Origin: Jeotgalibaca sp. MA1X17-3
GTDB lineage: Bacteria > Bacillota > Bacilli > Lactobacillales > Aerococcaceae
Assembly (NCBI RefSeq): GCF_021513155.1
Contig: NZ_CP090983.1
Span: forward strand, 310,001-374,000
Length of the DNA: 64,000 nt
Reading direction: 5' to 3'
In this document: piece after piece, positions 19,251-28,651 of the stretch
Layout: every line of letters begins with the position of its first letter
Numbering within the stretch: the stretch's first letter is position 1
Notes under the pieces: generated by a model
The model's database searches: none
What the model saw: only the letters and a program-made list of their open reading frames with translations
Told to the model about the DNA's origin: nothing
Position numbers and translations under genes: made by a program

Positions 19251-20017
19251 TGGAAAAAGAACAGATGAGAAAAATTCTCCTGAAAAAAGGAGAACGTTTA
19301 GATGTTTTGAAAAGAGAAAATATCGAAATCATTCAAAGTTCATCCGTTTTTTCTTTTTCTTTAGATGCGGTCTTGTTAGCTGACTTTGCTTCTGTCCCTC
19401 GTGTACGGAGTGCGAAAATTGTAGATTTATGTTCTGGAAATGGAGCTGTTGCGTTTTTACTTACTGGGAAGACGAACAATCCAGTTGTAGGGATAGAAAT
19501 TCAAGAAAAGCTAATTGATATGGCGAGAAGAACAGTAGAATTAAATCAGTTAGAAGAACGAGTTACGTTTATTCATGCGGATATAAAAAAAATAACCGAT
19601 CAGATTAGGCCAGACTCTGTGGATGTGATTACCTGTAATCCACCGTACTTTAAAGATTTACCAACCAGTACAAAGAATACAAATGATGCGTTTACGTTAG
19701 CTCGTCATGAAATATTACTCTCTTTGCCGGAACTAATGAAAAAATCCAGCCAATTATTAAAAATGAATGGTCACGCTTATTTTGTACATCGTCCAGATCG
19801 TTTGTTGGATATTTTGGATTCCTTAAGAAACAATCGACTAGCACCGAAACGGATTCAATTTGTATATCCCCGTATGGGTAAAGACGCGAATATGATTTTA
19901 ATTGAAGCCATCAAAGATGGAAAAGAAGATGGACTTAAAATTCTACCTCCTTTGTATGTCCATGATCAGACCGGTGATTATTCGCAGGAAGTGAAAGAGA
20001 TTCTCTTTGGGGAATAA
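19250..20017 (+). CDS. tRNA1(Val) (adenine(37)-N6)-methyltransferase TrmN6-like
   Basis: This 255-residue SAM-dependent methyltransferase has motif I VDLCSGNGAVAFLL and the catalytic NPPYF motif that marks amino-methyltransferases acting on adenine. The gene is known as yabB in Bacillus; activity on tRNA-Val position 37 is inferred from family. It sits between yabA and a GIY-YIG gene, which overlaps it by about ten bases, indicating one operon. Confidence 0.9.
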   Translation: MEKEQMRKILLKKGERLDVLKRENIEIIQSSSVFSFSLDAVLLADFASVPRVRSAKIVDLCSGNGAVAFLLTGKTNNPVVGIEIQEKLIDMARRTVELNQLEERVTFIHADIKKITDQIRPDSVDVITCNPPYFKDLPTSTKNTNDAFTLARHEILLSLPELMKKSSQLLKMNGHAYFVHRPDRLLDILDSLRNNRLAPKRIQFVYPRMGKDANMILIEAIKDGKEDGLKILPPLYVHDQTGDYSQEVKEILFGE

Positions 20018-20312
20018 AGAAGAAGGAAAACAAGAACGTCGTCATTACTTCTATGTGCTTGTTTGTGCAGATGGTTCTTTTTATGCAGGGTATACAACGG
20101 ACCCAGTACGAAGAGAAAAAGAGCATAATGCTGGAATTGGTTCTAAATATACAAAAAGTAGGCGTCCTGTGAACATGATTCACTATGAATCTTTTGAGAC
20201 TCGAAGTGACGCTACAAAAGCAGAAGCAGCTTTTAAAAAACTAAGGCGTGCTGAAAAAGAAAAAAGACTATCAAAATGGCAAAAAAAAAATAAGGAGGTA
20301 CAAGAAAAATGA
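20007..20312 (+). CDS. GIY-YIG domain protein (YazA family)
   Basis: This 101-residue protein is a single GIY-YIG nuclease domain: YFYVLVCADGSFYAGYTTD holds the two signature strands and RREKEHNAG the conserved Arg/His region. The TTG start overlaps the end of the previous gene; no ATG is available in frame, so the start is uncertain. The stop overlaps the rsmI ATG (ATGA). Its cellular substrate is unknown. Confidence 0.9.
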   Translation: MGNKEEGKQERRHYFYVLVCADGSFYAGYTTDPVRREKEHNAGIGSKYTKSRRPVNMIHYESFETRSDATKAEAAFKKLRRAEKEKRLSKWQKKNKEVQEK

Positions 20313-21178
20313 ATATTCAAAAAAGTTACCGGGAACATTCTTCGGGGACCTTATATCTTGTACCCACTCCTATCGGGAATTTGGGAGATATGACATACCG
20401 TGCAGTTGATACGTTGAAAGAAGTAGATGTGATTGCTTCGGAAGACACCAGAAATACACGGAAACTTTTAAATCATTTTGATATTACAACCCCGCAAATT
20501 AGTTTTCATGAGCATAATACACAAGAACGTATTCCTCAATTGGTAGATAGACTATTAGCAGGAGAATCTATCGCACAAGTGAGTGATGCAGGAATGCCTT
20601 CTATTAGCGACCCTGGTCATGAACTGGTTGTTGCCAGTATAGAGTCCGGAATTCCTGTTGTTCCATTACCAGGAGCAAATGCAGGGCTTACAGCCTTGAT
20701 TGCTTCAGGACTCTCTCCACAACCATTTACATTTATTGGTTTTTTGAAACGAAAGAAAAAAGATCAGGTAGCACAATGGGAATTACTCAAAAATAAAACA
20801 GAAACACTTATTTTTTATGAATCACCCCATCGACTACGGGATATGATAAAAAACTTAGAATCTGTTTTAGGAAGTGAGCGTCAAGTAGTTATCTGTCGAG
20901 AACTAACCAAACGATATGAAGAGTTCATTCGTGGGAATGCAGCCGAGGTATTAGAGTGGTTGCAAGAAACAGAAGTTAAAGGTGAAATTTGTGTGATGGT
21001 AGCTGGAAATAGCCATCCAATAGAAGAAGCAACAACTATTTTCCCAAGCGATATGAAAGAACATGTGCAGTTATTGATAGATGAAGAAGAAATTTCATCT
21101 AAAGAAGCCATAAAAAAAGTAGCAAAAATCCGTCAAATAAAAAAACAAGAAGTATATCAACTATTTCATGAACTTTAA
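20309..21178 (+). CDS. rsmI: 16S rRNA (cytidine(1402)-2'-O)-methyltransferase
   Basis: RsmI methylates the ribose of C1402 in the decoding centre. The 289-residue protein has the tetrapyrrole-methylase fold: LYLVPTPIGNLGDMTYRAV at the N-terminus, SEDTRNTRKLL, DAGMPSISDPG, and PLPGANAGLTAL. Start codon overlaps the upstream stop, with aaggaggt before it. The downstream membrane gene begins 13 bases after the rsmI stop. Confidence 0.96.
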   Translation: MNIQKSYREHSSGTLYLVPTPIGNLGDMTYRAVDTLKEVDVIASEDTRNTRKLLNHFDITTPQISFHEHNTQERIPQLVDRLLAGESIAQVSDAGMPSISDPGHELVVASIESGIPVVPLPGANAGLTALIASGLSPQPFTFIGFLKRKKKDQVAQWELLKNKTETLIFYESPHRLRDMIKNLESVLGSERQVVICRELTKRYEEFIRGNAAEVLEWLQETEVKGEICVMVAGNSHPIEEATTIFPSDMKEHVQLLIDEEEISSKEAIKKVAKIRQIKKQEVYQLFHEL

Positions 21179-21191
21179 AAGGAGGAGCAAG

Positions 21192-22208
21192 ATGGTATTT
21201 TATGGATTAGCAATTTTATCCGGTACTATTTTGATGAACCTCTTTTTTAAGCGTAAAGAGGATCGAGGAAGAGGTTTCTTTTTGTTTATTACCGTTCTTC
21301 TCGTTTTTTTTGGTGTACTTCAACGGAGTTCTTTTCCAATAGAGGTACAGTTCTTACGCTTATTGACTCAATTAATAAAAATATCGTTAAATCTGGCGCC
21401 ATACGTGCTCGCTTTGTTTAGTGTTGGAGTTATTTTACGCTCCTATCTTCGCTTAAAAAAGCGAAGGTGGTCTCGTAAGTATGCTGTTTTATTTTCTACA
21501 GGAATCTTTTTATTGATCCTTCTTTTCCTCATTTTAGCGAATCATTTGTGGATAAAGAACCAAATGGTTTATACACTAGAATTTATGTTAGGTGTGTTTT
21601 TTTTATATGTGTTGATTACATTTTTAGGCTTTGTTTTTTTAGCCTTTTTATATCGATTGATTCGTCCTGATTTAGAAAAAGACTACATTATTATTTTAGG
21701 GTCAGGTTTGCTACCAAATGGTAAAATCAGTTTGCTATTAAAATATCGTCTAGATGAAGCTCTTCTTTTTCACCACAAGCAAAAAAAACGAGGTATTCCG
21801 CTTTCTTGTATTATTGTCAGTGGAGGGAAAAGTACAGATGAGTCGATTTCAGAAGCAACTGTGATGAAGGATTATCTAGTTGAAAAGGGTATTTTAGAAA
21901 AACAAATTATAATGGAAGATCAATCGGTCAATACCCATCAAAATTTTCTATATAGTAGAGATATAATTGGAAATCTAACGGAACATACAAAGATTGTTTT
22001 TATTACTAATAATTTCCATGTTTTAAGAAGTGGAGTCTATGCTCGTCGTGCGAGTGTACATGCAGAAGGGATTGGTGCGAAAACACCTTTTCATTATTTA
22101 CCTTATGCGTTGATTCGAGAATACCTAGCACTGATGTTTATCTATCGAACTTATTATTTTTATATTTTAATTATTTTTCTTGGCTTTTCTCTTATGTTGT
22201 ATAGATAA
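21192..22208 (+). CDS. YdcF-family membrane protein (DUF218)
   Basis: The protein has 338 residues. The first half holds about five hydrophobic helices, the second a DUF218/YdcF domain with IILGSGLLPNGKISLLLKYR, IIVSGGKSTDESISEA and VFITNNFHVLRSG. Proteins with this layout act in cell-envelope functions in other bacteria, but substrate is unknown. The ATG 21192 follows aaaggaggag; the upstream in-frame ATG lies inside rsmI. It probably ends the dnaX-to-rsmI gene block, as a terminator follows. Confidence 0.85.
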   Translation: MVFYGLAILSGTILMNLFFKRKEDRGRGFFLFITVLLVFFGVLQRSSFPIEVQFLRLLTQLIKISLNLAPYVLALFSVGVILRSYLRLKKRRWSRKYAVLFSTGIFLLILLFLILANHLWIKNQMVYTLEFMLGVFFLYVLITFLGFVFLAFLYRLIRPDLEKDYIIILGSGLLPNGKISLLLKYRLDEALLFHHKQKKRGIPLSCIIVSGGKSTDESISEATVMKDYLVEKGILEKQIIMEDQSVNTHQNFLYSRDIIGNLTEHTKIVFITNNFHVLRSGVYARRASVHAEGIGAKTPFHYLPYALIREYLALMFIYRTYYFYILIIFLGFSLMLYR

Positions 22209-22211
22209 AAT

Positions 22212-22246
22212 AAAAAAACAACTGAGTTTTCTCAGTTGTTTTTTTT
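22212..22246. terminator. Bidirectional intrinsic terminator
   Basis: The stem aaaaaacaactgag/ctcagttgtttttt with a short loop separates the convergent ydcF-like gene and mscL. Confidence 0.9.
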
Positions 22247-22247
22247 A

Positions 22248-22658
22248 TTATAGATTAGTATGATCAATATCTTCTGGTTTTGAATTTTGAGAAGCCAAAA
22301 GGTCTCTAATTTCCATAAGGTATTGTTCTGCAACAGGTATTTCTGCTTCTACTTGATCGGCTTCAGGATGTTTACGTCTGAAGGTATTTGCTGCTTTAAT
22401 AACTGCGAATAACACAAGGGCGACAATTAGAAAATCAATAATAGATTGCAAGAAAAGTCCGTAATGTAAGGTTGCTGTACCAATTTGAGTTGTCAGTTCT
22501 TCGACAGAAGATTTTTGGGTTAGAGCTACGATAATAGGTGAAATAATATCATTTACAAGTGAATTAACGATTGCAGAGAAAGCTGCTCCAATAATAACCC
22601 CGACTGCCAAGTCCATAACATTTCCACGTGTGATAAATTCTTTAAATTCTTTAATCAT
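22248..22658 (-). CDS. mscL: Large-conductance mechanosensitive channel
   Basis: MscL opens at high membrane tension to release solutes. The 136-residue protein has the N-terminal helix FKEFITRGNVMDLAVGVIIG, two membrane segments, a variable external loop and a charged C-terminal helix. The ATG at 22658 is preceded by ggaggaaa, and its first codons overlap the end of the upstream oxidoreductase. This links it to the proB-proA transcript. Confidence 0.96.
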   Translation of the reverse strand: MIKEFKEFITRGNVMDLAVGVIIGAAFSAIVNSLVNDIISPIIVALTQKSSVEELTTQIGTATLHYGLFLQSIIDFLIVALVLFAVIKAANTFRRKHPEADQVEAEIPVAEQYLMEIRDLLASQNSKPEDIDHTNL

Positions 22659-23801
22659 TTTTATTTCCTCCAATATTATTATTCATATTTTTTAAATAAA
22701 TACCTGGATCATACTCTTCCAAGGAAAGTTCTGATGGTTTTCCTTGGGCTAGTAATGCAAGTTGAAAGCCAATATAAGGGCCGGTAGTCAATCCAGAAGA
22801 ACCTAGACCACTTGCAACGAATACCGAAGTAGAGTTCGGAAGGAAACCAAAGAAAGGACTAAAGTCAGAGGTATAAGCTCTTGTGCCAACTTTCTCACCA
22901 ATGAGGGTCGCATTCTGAAGACTTGTTAAGATTTCTGTTCCACCTCGGATAAGCTGGTTGATTACTTCTTTATCTGGATGAAGATCATAGCCCTTTTCAT
23001 TTTCATGACTGGCTCCGACGTAATAGGTTCCTTTTCCTACGGGTAAAATATCAATTTCACCGGTAGGGATCAGAACAGGAAGACTTCCATTTTTTTGATT
23101 GTCGGTTTGTAGAACAGCTAACTGTCCTTTTTGACCACGGACATCCACCTTCCAACCAAGTGGTTCTAATACTTGTGGAAGCCAAGCACCAGTTGCTAAA
23201 ATGATTTTATCAAAGACTTCTATATCCGTATTATTTTTACGTACAACATAGATGTCTTCTTTTTTTCAAGATTAACCTTTTCTCGAATAATTTGGCCACC
23301 ATTTTTTTGGACAGTTGTTAAGAGAGAGTCAACGAGTTTACGACCATCTACTCTTGCGCCACCTTCTACATGGAGGCCATTTTTCTGATTCTGTAGAGAA
23401 GGAAGAAGATCGAGAAGTTGTTCTTCATTTAAAATCGTTAAAGTCCCAATTTCTGGAGCCAACTTTCTTCTTTCTAAACCTATTTCATAGAGTTCTTTTG
23501 TTTGTTTTAGAGTCTTTTTTAAAAGAATTGCTCCTGAACGAGTATAAAAGGTAGTATCTGCCATTCTTTTTTCTAAATCGTCAAATAAGGTGTGATAGAA
23601 AGCAGCACCACCGGATGCCAGTCGATACCATTTTTTATTTCTTCTTTTAGACAACCAAGGACAAATAATTCCTGCAGCAGCAGAAGTAGCCTGTCCCGTT
23701 CCTTCGTCAAAAACCGTTACTGAATATCCTGCTTCGGACAGATAGAAGGCAGCAGTTGCTCCTACTACTCCCCCACCAATAATTGCAATAGATTTTGTCA
23801 T
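22651..23801 (-). pseudogene. FAD-dependent amine/amino-acid oxidoreductase (DadA/ThiO-like), frame broken as sequenced
   Basis: The N-terminal part (23220-23801) has the FAD-binding motif IAIIGGGVVGATAAFYLSEAG. The C-terminal part (to 22651) has GLGSSGLTTGPYIG, typical of DAO-family oxidases. The two join if the T7 run at 23260-23266 (A7 on the coding strand) has one more base; the continuous product would be about 383 residues, a normal length. Probably an intact gene misread. The substrate, perhaps a small amino acid, is not certain. It lies 16 bases after proA, with ribosome binding site aggagg. Confidence 0.85.
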
Positions 23802-23817
23802 TCAATCCTCCTTTCTT

Positions 23818-25088
23818 TTATTTATCGCTTTTAGAACCTGTTGTACCACGGATTTCTCCTTCGCCTCTAATAATGTACTTATAAGAGGTTAACTCTTTTA
23901 CTCCCATGGGTCCTCGTGCATGGAGCTTTTGGGTGCTAATTCCAATTTCACCTCCTAAGCCAAAACAACCGCCATCAGTAAAACGTGATGATGCATTTAC
24001 ATATACAGCAGCAGCGTCAACATCTTGTAAAAAACTCTGAGAGGTTTCCAAGTTGTCTGTAACAATGACCTCGGAATGACCGGTAGAGTGTTTTTCAATA
24101 TGGGCGATTGCTTCTTCATAGTCGTTTACAACTTTCACAGCGAGAATGAAATCTAAAAATTCAGTATCGTAGTCGTCTTCCGTGACAGGAACAGCTGTGG
24201 AGATTATTTCACAGGTTTTTTTATCTCCTCTAATTTCCACATGGAAAGGTTGTAATGCTTTAGCAAAAAGAGGTAAGTAGTCAGCAGCAACCGCTTCATG
24301 AACTAGTAACGTTTCGATAGCGTTGCAGACTGATGGGCGGTCACACTTTGCATTAACCAATATTTGGGTTGCCATTTCCAAATTGGCTGCTTGATCAATA
24401 TATAAATGGCAGTTTCCTACACCTGTTTCAATAACGGGTACTGTAGCATTTTTCATAACCGTTCGAATTAAGTTTGCACCCCCTCGAGGAATTAAACAAT
24501 CTAAGTAATCGTTCATTTGCATGAAAGCGGTCGCTAATTCACGAGAAGGATCTGGAATCAACTGGATAGACTCTTTAGGTAAACCTGCATGTTCCAGCCC
24601 GTCCTGAAGAGCATTTAGGATTGCTTGGTTAGAGGCTAGAGCTTCTTTCCCCCCCTTAAAATAACAGCATTTCCTGATTTAAAACAAAGAGCAGCTGCAT
24701 CTGAAGTAACATTCGGTCTGGATTCGTAGATGATTCCAATTACTCCTAATGGAACTCTTTGTTTGCCGATTTTCAGACCATTATCAGTTGATACTTCTTC
24801 AATGGATCCAATAGGGTCAGGTAATTCAGCGATTTGATGGATGCTTTGTGCCATAGCATGAATTCGATTTTTTGTAAGGGTCAATCGCTCTATCATTGGA
24901 GTTGTTAACTTATTTTTGTGTGCTTGTAGTACATCTTTCTGATTGGCTTCTAAAATGATTTCTTCATGTTCATACAAAGCTTTTTCCATGGAAAATAAGG
25001 CTTCATTTTTCTTTTCAGTAGTAGCTTTACGAAGAAGTGTAGCAGCCTGAGTAGCATGTTTTCCCATTTCATTCAGCATCTTGTTCAT
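23818..25088 (-). pseudogene. proA: Gamma-glutamyl phosphate reductase, frame broken as sequenced
   Basis: ProA reduces gamma-glutamyl phosphate to glutamate semialdehyde for proline synthesis. The N-terminal piece ends after ILRGG; the rest, from about 24640 on, has the catalytic region (residues VCNAIETLLVHEAV with the active Cys) and ends at 23818. The break is in the run of seven C at 24649-24655. One additional base gives a continuous product of 423 residues with normal ALASNQAIL following. The catalytic residues are all present, so the gene is probably intact. It follows proB by 16 bases. Confidence 0.92.
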
Positions 25089-25104
25089 GAGATTCCTCCT
25101 TTTT

Positions 25105-25917
25105 TTAATCCTGATTCGTAAAGTATGTTCCGATTTTTTCTCCCTTTAAAACAGAAAAAATAAGAGTAGGATCCTCTGCTTTGGCTAGAATCATTTCTTG
25201 ATCATTCTGGAGAAGATAACGAGCAGCTTTTAGCTTAGTAGTCATTCCACCTGTTCCAAAAGAAGTACCCGTTCCATCTGCTAAATCCATATCAGATTTT
25301 GTGATAGAATGGATGGTGTGAAATATTTTTGCATCCGAGTGAATCATTGGGTTTTTGTCAAAAAAACCTTCAACATCAGAAAGCATAATTAATAAATCAG
25401 CATGGATGACAACTGAAACAATAGAAGAAAGACGATCGTTGTCTCCAAACTTTGTTTCGTGATCTAATTCATCAACAGCAACGGTGTCGTTTTCGTTTAC
25501 GATAGGAATAATTCCCATTTGGAGAAGTTCCTCGAAAGCATTTACAGCATTTTCATAACTTTCAGGAAATTCTACAATATCACGAGTCATTAAAATTTGA
25601 GCAACCATTTGATTGTAATGAGAGAAGAATCTACTATATATATTCATCATCTCACTTTGGCCAACCGCTGCAATTGCTTGTTGTTCTGGAATCGTTTGAG
25701 GACGTTCTTTTAATCCTAGCTTATTCATTCCTACACCTATTGCACCAGAAGAAACTAATACAATTTCTTTACCATGATTTCTTAAAACACTTAACACATA
25801 GGCCAAACGATCAAATTGCTGATAATCTACTGTACCATCGGAATTCATCAAAGAGCTTGTTCCAATTTTAATGACTATTCTTTTAGTAGTTAATAATCTT
25901 GGTCTTATTTGCTTCAT
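25105..25917 (-). CDS. proB: Glutamate 5-kinase
   Basis: ProB phosphorylates glutamate in the first step of proline synthesis. The 270-residue protein consists of an amino-acid kinase domain (IVIKIGTSSLMN, LVSSGAIGVGMNKLGL, PIVNENDTVAVDE, GTGGMTTKLKAA). The C-terminal PUA domain found in longer homologues is absent, as usual for many Lactobacillales. Start at 25917 after agaggag. First gene of proB-proA-oxidoreductase-mscL; proC is not in the window. Confidence 0.95.
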   Translation of the reverse strand: MKQIRPRLLTTKRIVIKIGTSSLMNSDGTVDYQQFDRLAYVLSVLRNHGKEIVLVSSGAIGVGMNKLGLKERPQTIPEQQAIAAVGQSEMMNIYSRFFSHYNQMVAQILMTRDIVEFPESYENAVNAFEELLQMGIIPIVNENDTVAVDELDHETKFGDNDRLSSIVSVVIHADLLIMLSDVEGFFDKNPMIHSDAKIFHTIHSITKSDMDLADGTGTSFGTGGMTTKLKAARYLLQNDQEMILAKAEDPTLIFSVLKGEKIGTYFTNQD

Positions 25918-26044
25918 AATATACTCCTCTTCTATAGTAGTTTGGGGAAGAATCTGCTTTATAGTTATTGATATATTAACATGGATTCGTTTAGAAGCGT
26001 AAGAAATATGAGATAAATAGGGACTTTTTAAAAAAAGTAAAAAA

Positions 26045-26085
26045 AGAGCTTGTAAAACGATTTCAAAGTAGTATTATAGTATTAA
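26045..26085 (+). promoter_or_regulatory. Promoter and possible cre site of the glycosaminoglycan locus
   Basis: A TTGTAA (26050-26055) followed by TATAGT-like sequence at 26075-26080 forms a candidate promoter about 50 bases before the GntR gene. The stretch tgtaaaacgatttca (26051-26065) resembles a catabolite-response element with central CG and flanking inverted A/T arms, two mismatches to the consensus. CcpA control is inferred. Confidence 0.4.
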
Positions 26086-26132
26086 GGGGTTAACGTGTTA
26101 AGTGAATACACAAAAAAAGGTGAGCGAGGCAT

Positions 26133-26873
26133 ATGGAGTATAAATATGAAAAAGTAAAAAAAGATATTCAAGATAAGATAGAAAATGGTGAGTTTAAGCC
26201 AGGGGATCGCGTGTACTCAGAGGATGAAATTAAAAAGAAACATATGGTAAGTAGTACAACGGCAGTGAAAGCGCTCCAAGAGTTGGTTACTGAAGGGTAT
26301 TTAATCAGACGACAAGGAGAAGGAACATTTGTCCGAAAAAATTATAAACACCAACGCGTCTTTTTTGATGAAGAATTGCCTGTCTTACAAAAATTAAAAA
26401 GAAATAAGACGCAGGAAGTACAAGAAAAAAGTGAAATTATTTCTATCGAAATCGTAAAAGATTCACGGGTTGCGAAGAAATTAAAATTAAACTCTCGTGA
26501 AGACATTGTACTTTTTTGTAGAAAAGGAACGCTAAACGAAACCCCTTGGACATTGAGTTATAGTTATATCGCTTTTTCTCATCTAAAAGAAATAGAAAAT
26601 ATAGAAGAACTCCATATAAATTCGCTCTCAGATTTTCTGGAGAAGCAACTAGGTGTTAGAGTTTATGACGCACCGATGACACAAAGTTATTCTATCCTAC
26701 CTCTATTAGATGAAAAGGAAGCAAATTTACTAAAAACTCCTAAAGAAACTCCTGTCTTTTATAGTGAACGTATTAATTATTACCCCGATAATAAACCGTT
26801 TCAATATACAGAAACCTATATTCATCACCGGTACTATAGGTTACAAATTTCTACAGAAATACCAGAAGAATAA
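26133..26873 (+). CDS. GntR/HutC-family transcriptional regulator
   Basis: The protein has 246 residues. The N-terminal winged helix (VKKDIQDKIENGEFKPGDRV, AVKALQELVTEGYLIRRQGE, GTFV) is classic GntR, and the rest (from about residue 75) is a UTRA ligand-binding domain ending in YTETYIHHRYYR. It precedes the glucuronyl hydrolase and PTS genes on the same strand, so it most likely senses a uronate or amino-sugar derivative and controls the locus. In streptococci a LacI-type RegR does this job. Confidence 0.88.
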   Translation: MEYKYEKVKKDIQDKIENGEFKPGDRVYSEDEIKKKHMVSSTTAVKALQELVTEGYLIRRQGEGTFVRKNYKHQRVFFDEELPVLQKLKRNKTQEVQEKSEIISIEIVKDSRVAKKLKLNSREDIVLFCRKGTLNETPWTLSYSYIAFSHLKEIENIEELHINSLSDFLEKQLGVRVYDAPMTQSYSILPLLDEKEANLLKTPKETPVFYSERINYYPDNKPFQYTETYIHHRYYRLQISTEIPEE

Positions 26874-26917
26874 GATTTATCTAGTAAATCAAAAATATAG
26901 AAATAGAGGTGTATGTT

Positions 26918-28114
26918 TTGGAAAACAGAAGATTAACTCTAGAACCGTTACTGAATAGTGAGCGTTACTTCCAAGAAGGACTCTTAAACAAAAGTACGGT
27001 AGAGAAAGCAATTGAAGAAGCAATCAAAAAAATAGATAACAACATGGTACATTTGGGAGAAAGATTCCCTGAACCAGCAACCGCCAATAACACTTATAAA
27101 TCAATGAATAATGTAGAGTGGACAAACGGATTCTGGACCGGTCAACTATGGTTGGCATATGAAGCAACGGGTGATGAAAAATATCGCGAGCTTGCAGATA
27201 AGCACGTTGCTTCTTTCTTACATCGAATTGAAGAAAACATTGAAGTAGAGCACCATGACTTAGGATTCTTATATGTCCCTTCATGTGTAGCTGCGTATAA
27301 ATTAACAGGAAGTGAAGATGCAAAGAAAGCTGCTTTACTTGCTGCTGATAAATTAATGACTCGTTTCCATGAAAAAGGTGAATTTATTCAAGCGTGGGGT
27401 GAGTTGGGTGCGAAAGACAACTACCGTTTAATCGTAGATTGCATGCTAAATATTCCTCTTTTCTACTGGGCAAGTGAAGTTACTGGTGATGAGAAATACA
27501 AAGAAGCAGCTATTAAACACTATCAAACAACTGTTAAATATGCGATTCGTGATGATGCTTCTGCATTCCATACATTCTATTTTGATCCTGAAACAGGAGA
27601 ACCTATTGGCGGAAAAACAAGACAAGGGTACAGTGATGACTCCAGCTGGGCACGTGGACAAGCATGGTTGATTTACGGAATTGCTCTTAACTATCTTCAT
27701 GTACCAGAAGAAGAAGCGATTGATAACTATGAAGCTGTTACCAACTACTTCTTAAATCGATTGCCAGAAGATTTTGTTTGCTACTGGGATTTAATCTTTA
27801 CAAAAGAAGAAGATCAACAATCTCGTGATACATCTGCTGCAGCAATTGCAGTTTGTGGAATGAACTTTATGGATCAGTTCCTACCAGCTACTCATCCACG
27901 CAAAGAAGTTTTCCGTCACGCAAGCAGTGCTATGTTGAAAGAATTAATTGAAGAATATACAGAAGTAAAAGCAGATGGCATCGTTCCTCTTATTACTGAA
28001 GGCGTATACTCATGGCATTCAGGAAAAGGTGTAAGTGAAGGAAATACATGGGGAGATTACTTCTACTTGGAAGCACTCATTCGCTATCATAAAGACTGGA
28101 AAATGTACTGGTAA
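26918..28114 (+). CDS. ugl: Unsaturated glucuronyl hydrolase (glycoside hydrolase family 88)
   Basis: The enzyme removes 4,5-unsaturated uronic acid from disaccharides made by glycosaminoglycan lyases. The 398-residue alpha/alpha barrel shows VEWTNGFWTGQLWLAYE, LIVDCMLNIPLFYWAS with the likely catalytic Asp near residue 174, SDDSSWARGQAWLIYG and WGDYFYLEAL. The TTG at 26918 is used as start because agaggtg lies six bases upstream; the reported longer frame begins inside that site. No signal peptide, so action on PTS-imported disaccharides in the cytoplasm is expected. Confidence 0.93.
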   Translation: MENRRLTLEPLLNSERYFQEGLLNKSTVEKAIEEAIKKIDNNMVHLGERFPEPATANNTYKSMNNVEWTNGFWTGQLWLAYEATGDEKYRELADKHVASFLHRIEENIEVEHHDLGFLYVPSCVAAYKLTGSEDAKKAALLAADKLMTRFHEKGEFIQAWGELGAKDNYRLIVDCMLNIPLFYWASEVTGDEKYKEAAIKHYQTTVKYAIRDDASAFHTFYFDPETGEPIGGKTRQGYSDDSSWARGQAWLIYGIALNYLHVPEEEAIDNYEAVTNYFLNRLPEDFVCYWDLIFTKEEDQQSRDTSAAAIAVCGMNFMDQFLPATHPRKEVFRHASSAMLKELIEEYTEVKADGIVPLITEGVYSWHSGKGVSEGNTWGDYFYLEALIRYHKDWKMYW

Positions 28115-28133
28115 AAAGAGAGGGGAAATTAAA

Positions 28134-28637
28134 ATGACAGAACCAAATATTAAAATGGTACGGATTGATCAACGTTTAATACACGGACAAGGACAATTAT
28201 GGATTAGTTCCTTAGGAGTAAACTTAGTAATCTGTGCAAATGATGCTGCAGCAAATAATCAAATGCAACAAACCCTAATGAAAACGGTTGTACCAAAGAA
28301 TATTGCAATGCGCTTTTTTACAATTGATAGAACAAATGAAGTAATTTTTAAAGCAGCTCCTCATCAAAGTATTTTTGTTGTTGTTGAATCACCAAAAGAT
28401 GCTTTACGATTAGTAGAGGGTGGATTCCCAATGAAAGAATTGAACGTAGGGAACATTCATGCTGCTGAAGGAAAGAAAAAAGTATCTCAATTTATCCACT
28501 TAGGTGAAGAAGATACAAGAGCATTAAAAAAATTACGAGATGAGCATGGTGTTATATTCAATACAAAAACATCTCCTGTATCAAGTGATGGAACAGACAC
28601 AATTCATGCATTAAATAAAGCACTAGACCAAGCTTAA
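28134..28637 (+). CDS. PTS mannose-family enzyme IIB (glycosaminoglycan disaccharide type)
   Basis: This 167-residue cytoplasmic IIB domain carries the phosphoryl group from IIA to sugar. The RIDQRLIHGQ motif holds the phospho-accepting His17. The ATG at 28134, preceded by agagggg, gives the normal family N-terminus; a much longer frame reaching into the ugl gene is a chance extension. First PTS gene, 19 bases after ugl, as in the streptococcal hyaluronate operon. Confidence 0.94.
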   Translation: MTEPNIKMVRIDQRLIHGQGQLWISSLGVNLVICANDAAANNQMQQTLMKTVVPKNIAMRFFTIDRTNEVIFKAAPHQSIFVVVESPKDALRLVEGGFPMKELNVGNIHAAEGKKKVSQFIHLGEEDTRALKKLRDEHGVIFNTKTSPVSSDGTDTIHALNKALDQA

Positions 28638-28651
28638 GGAGATAATAAACT

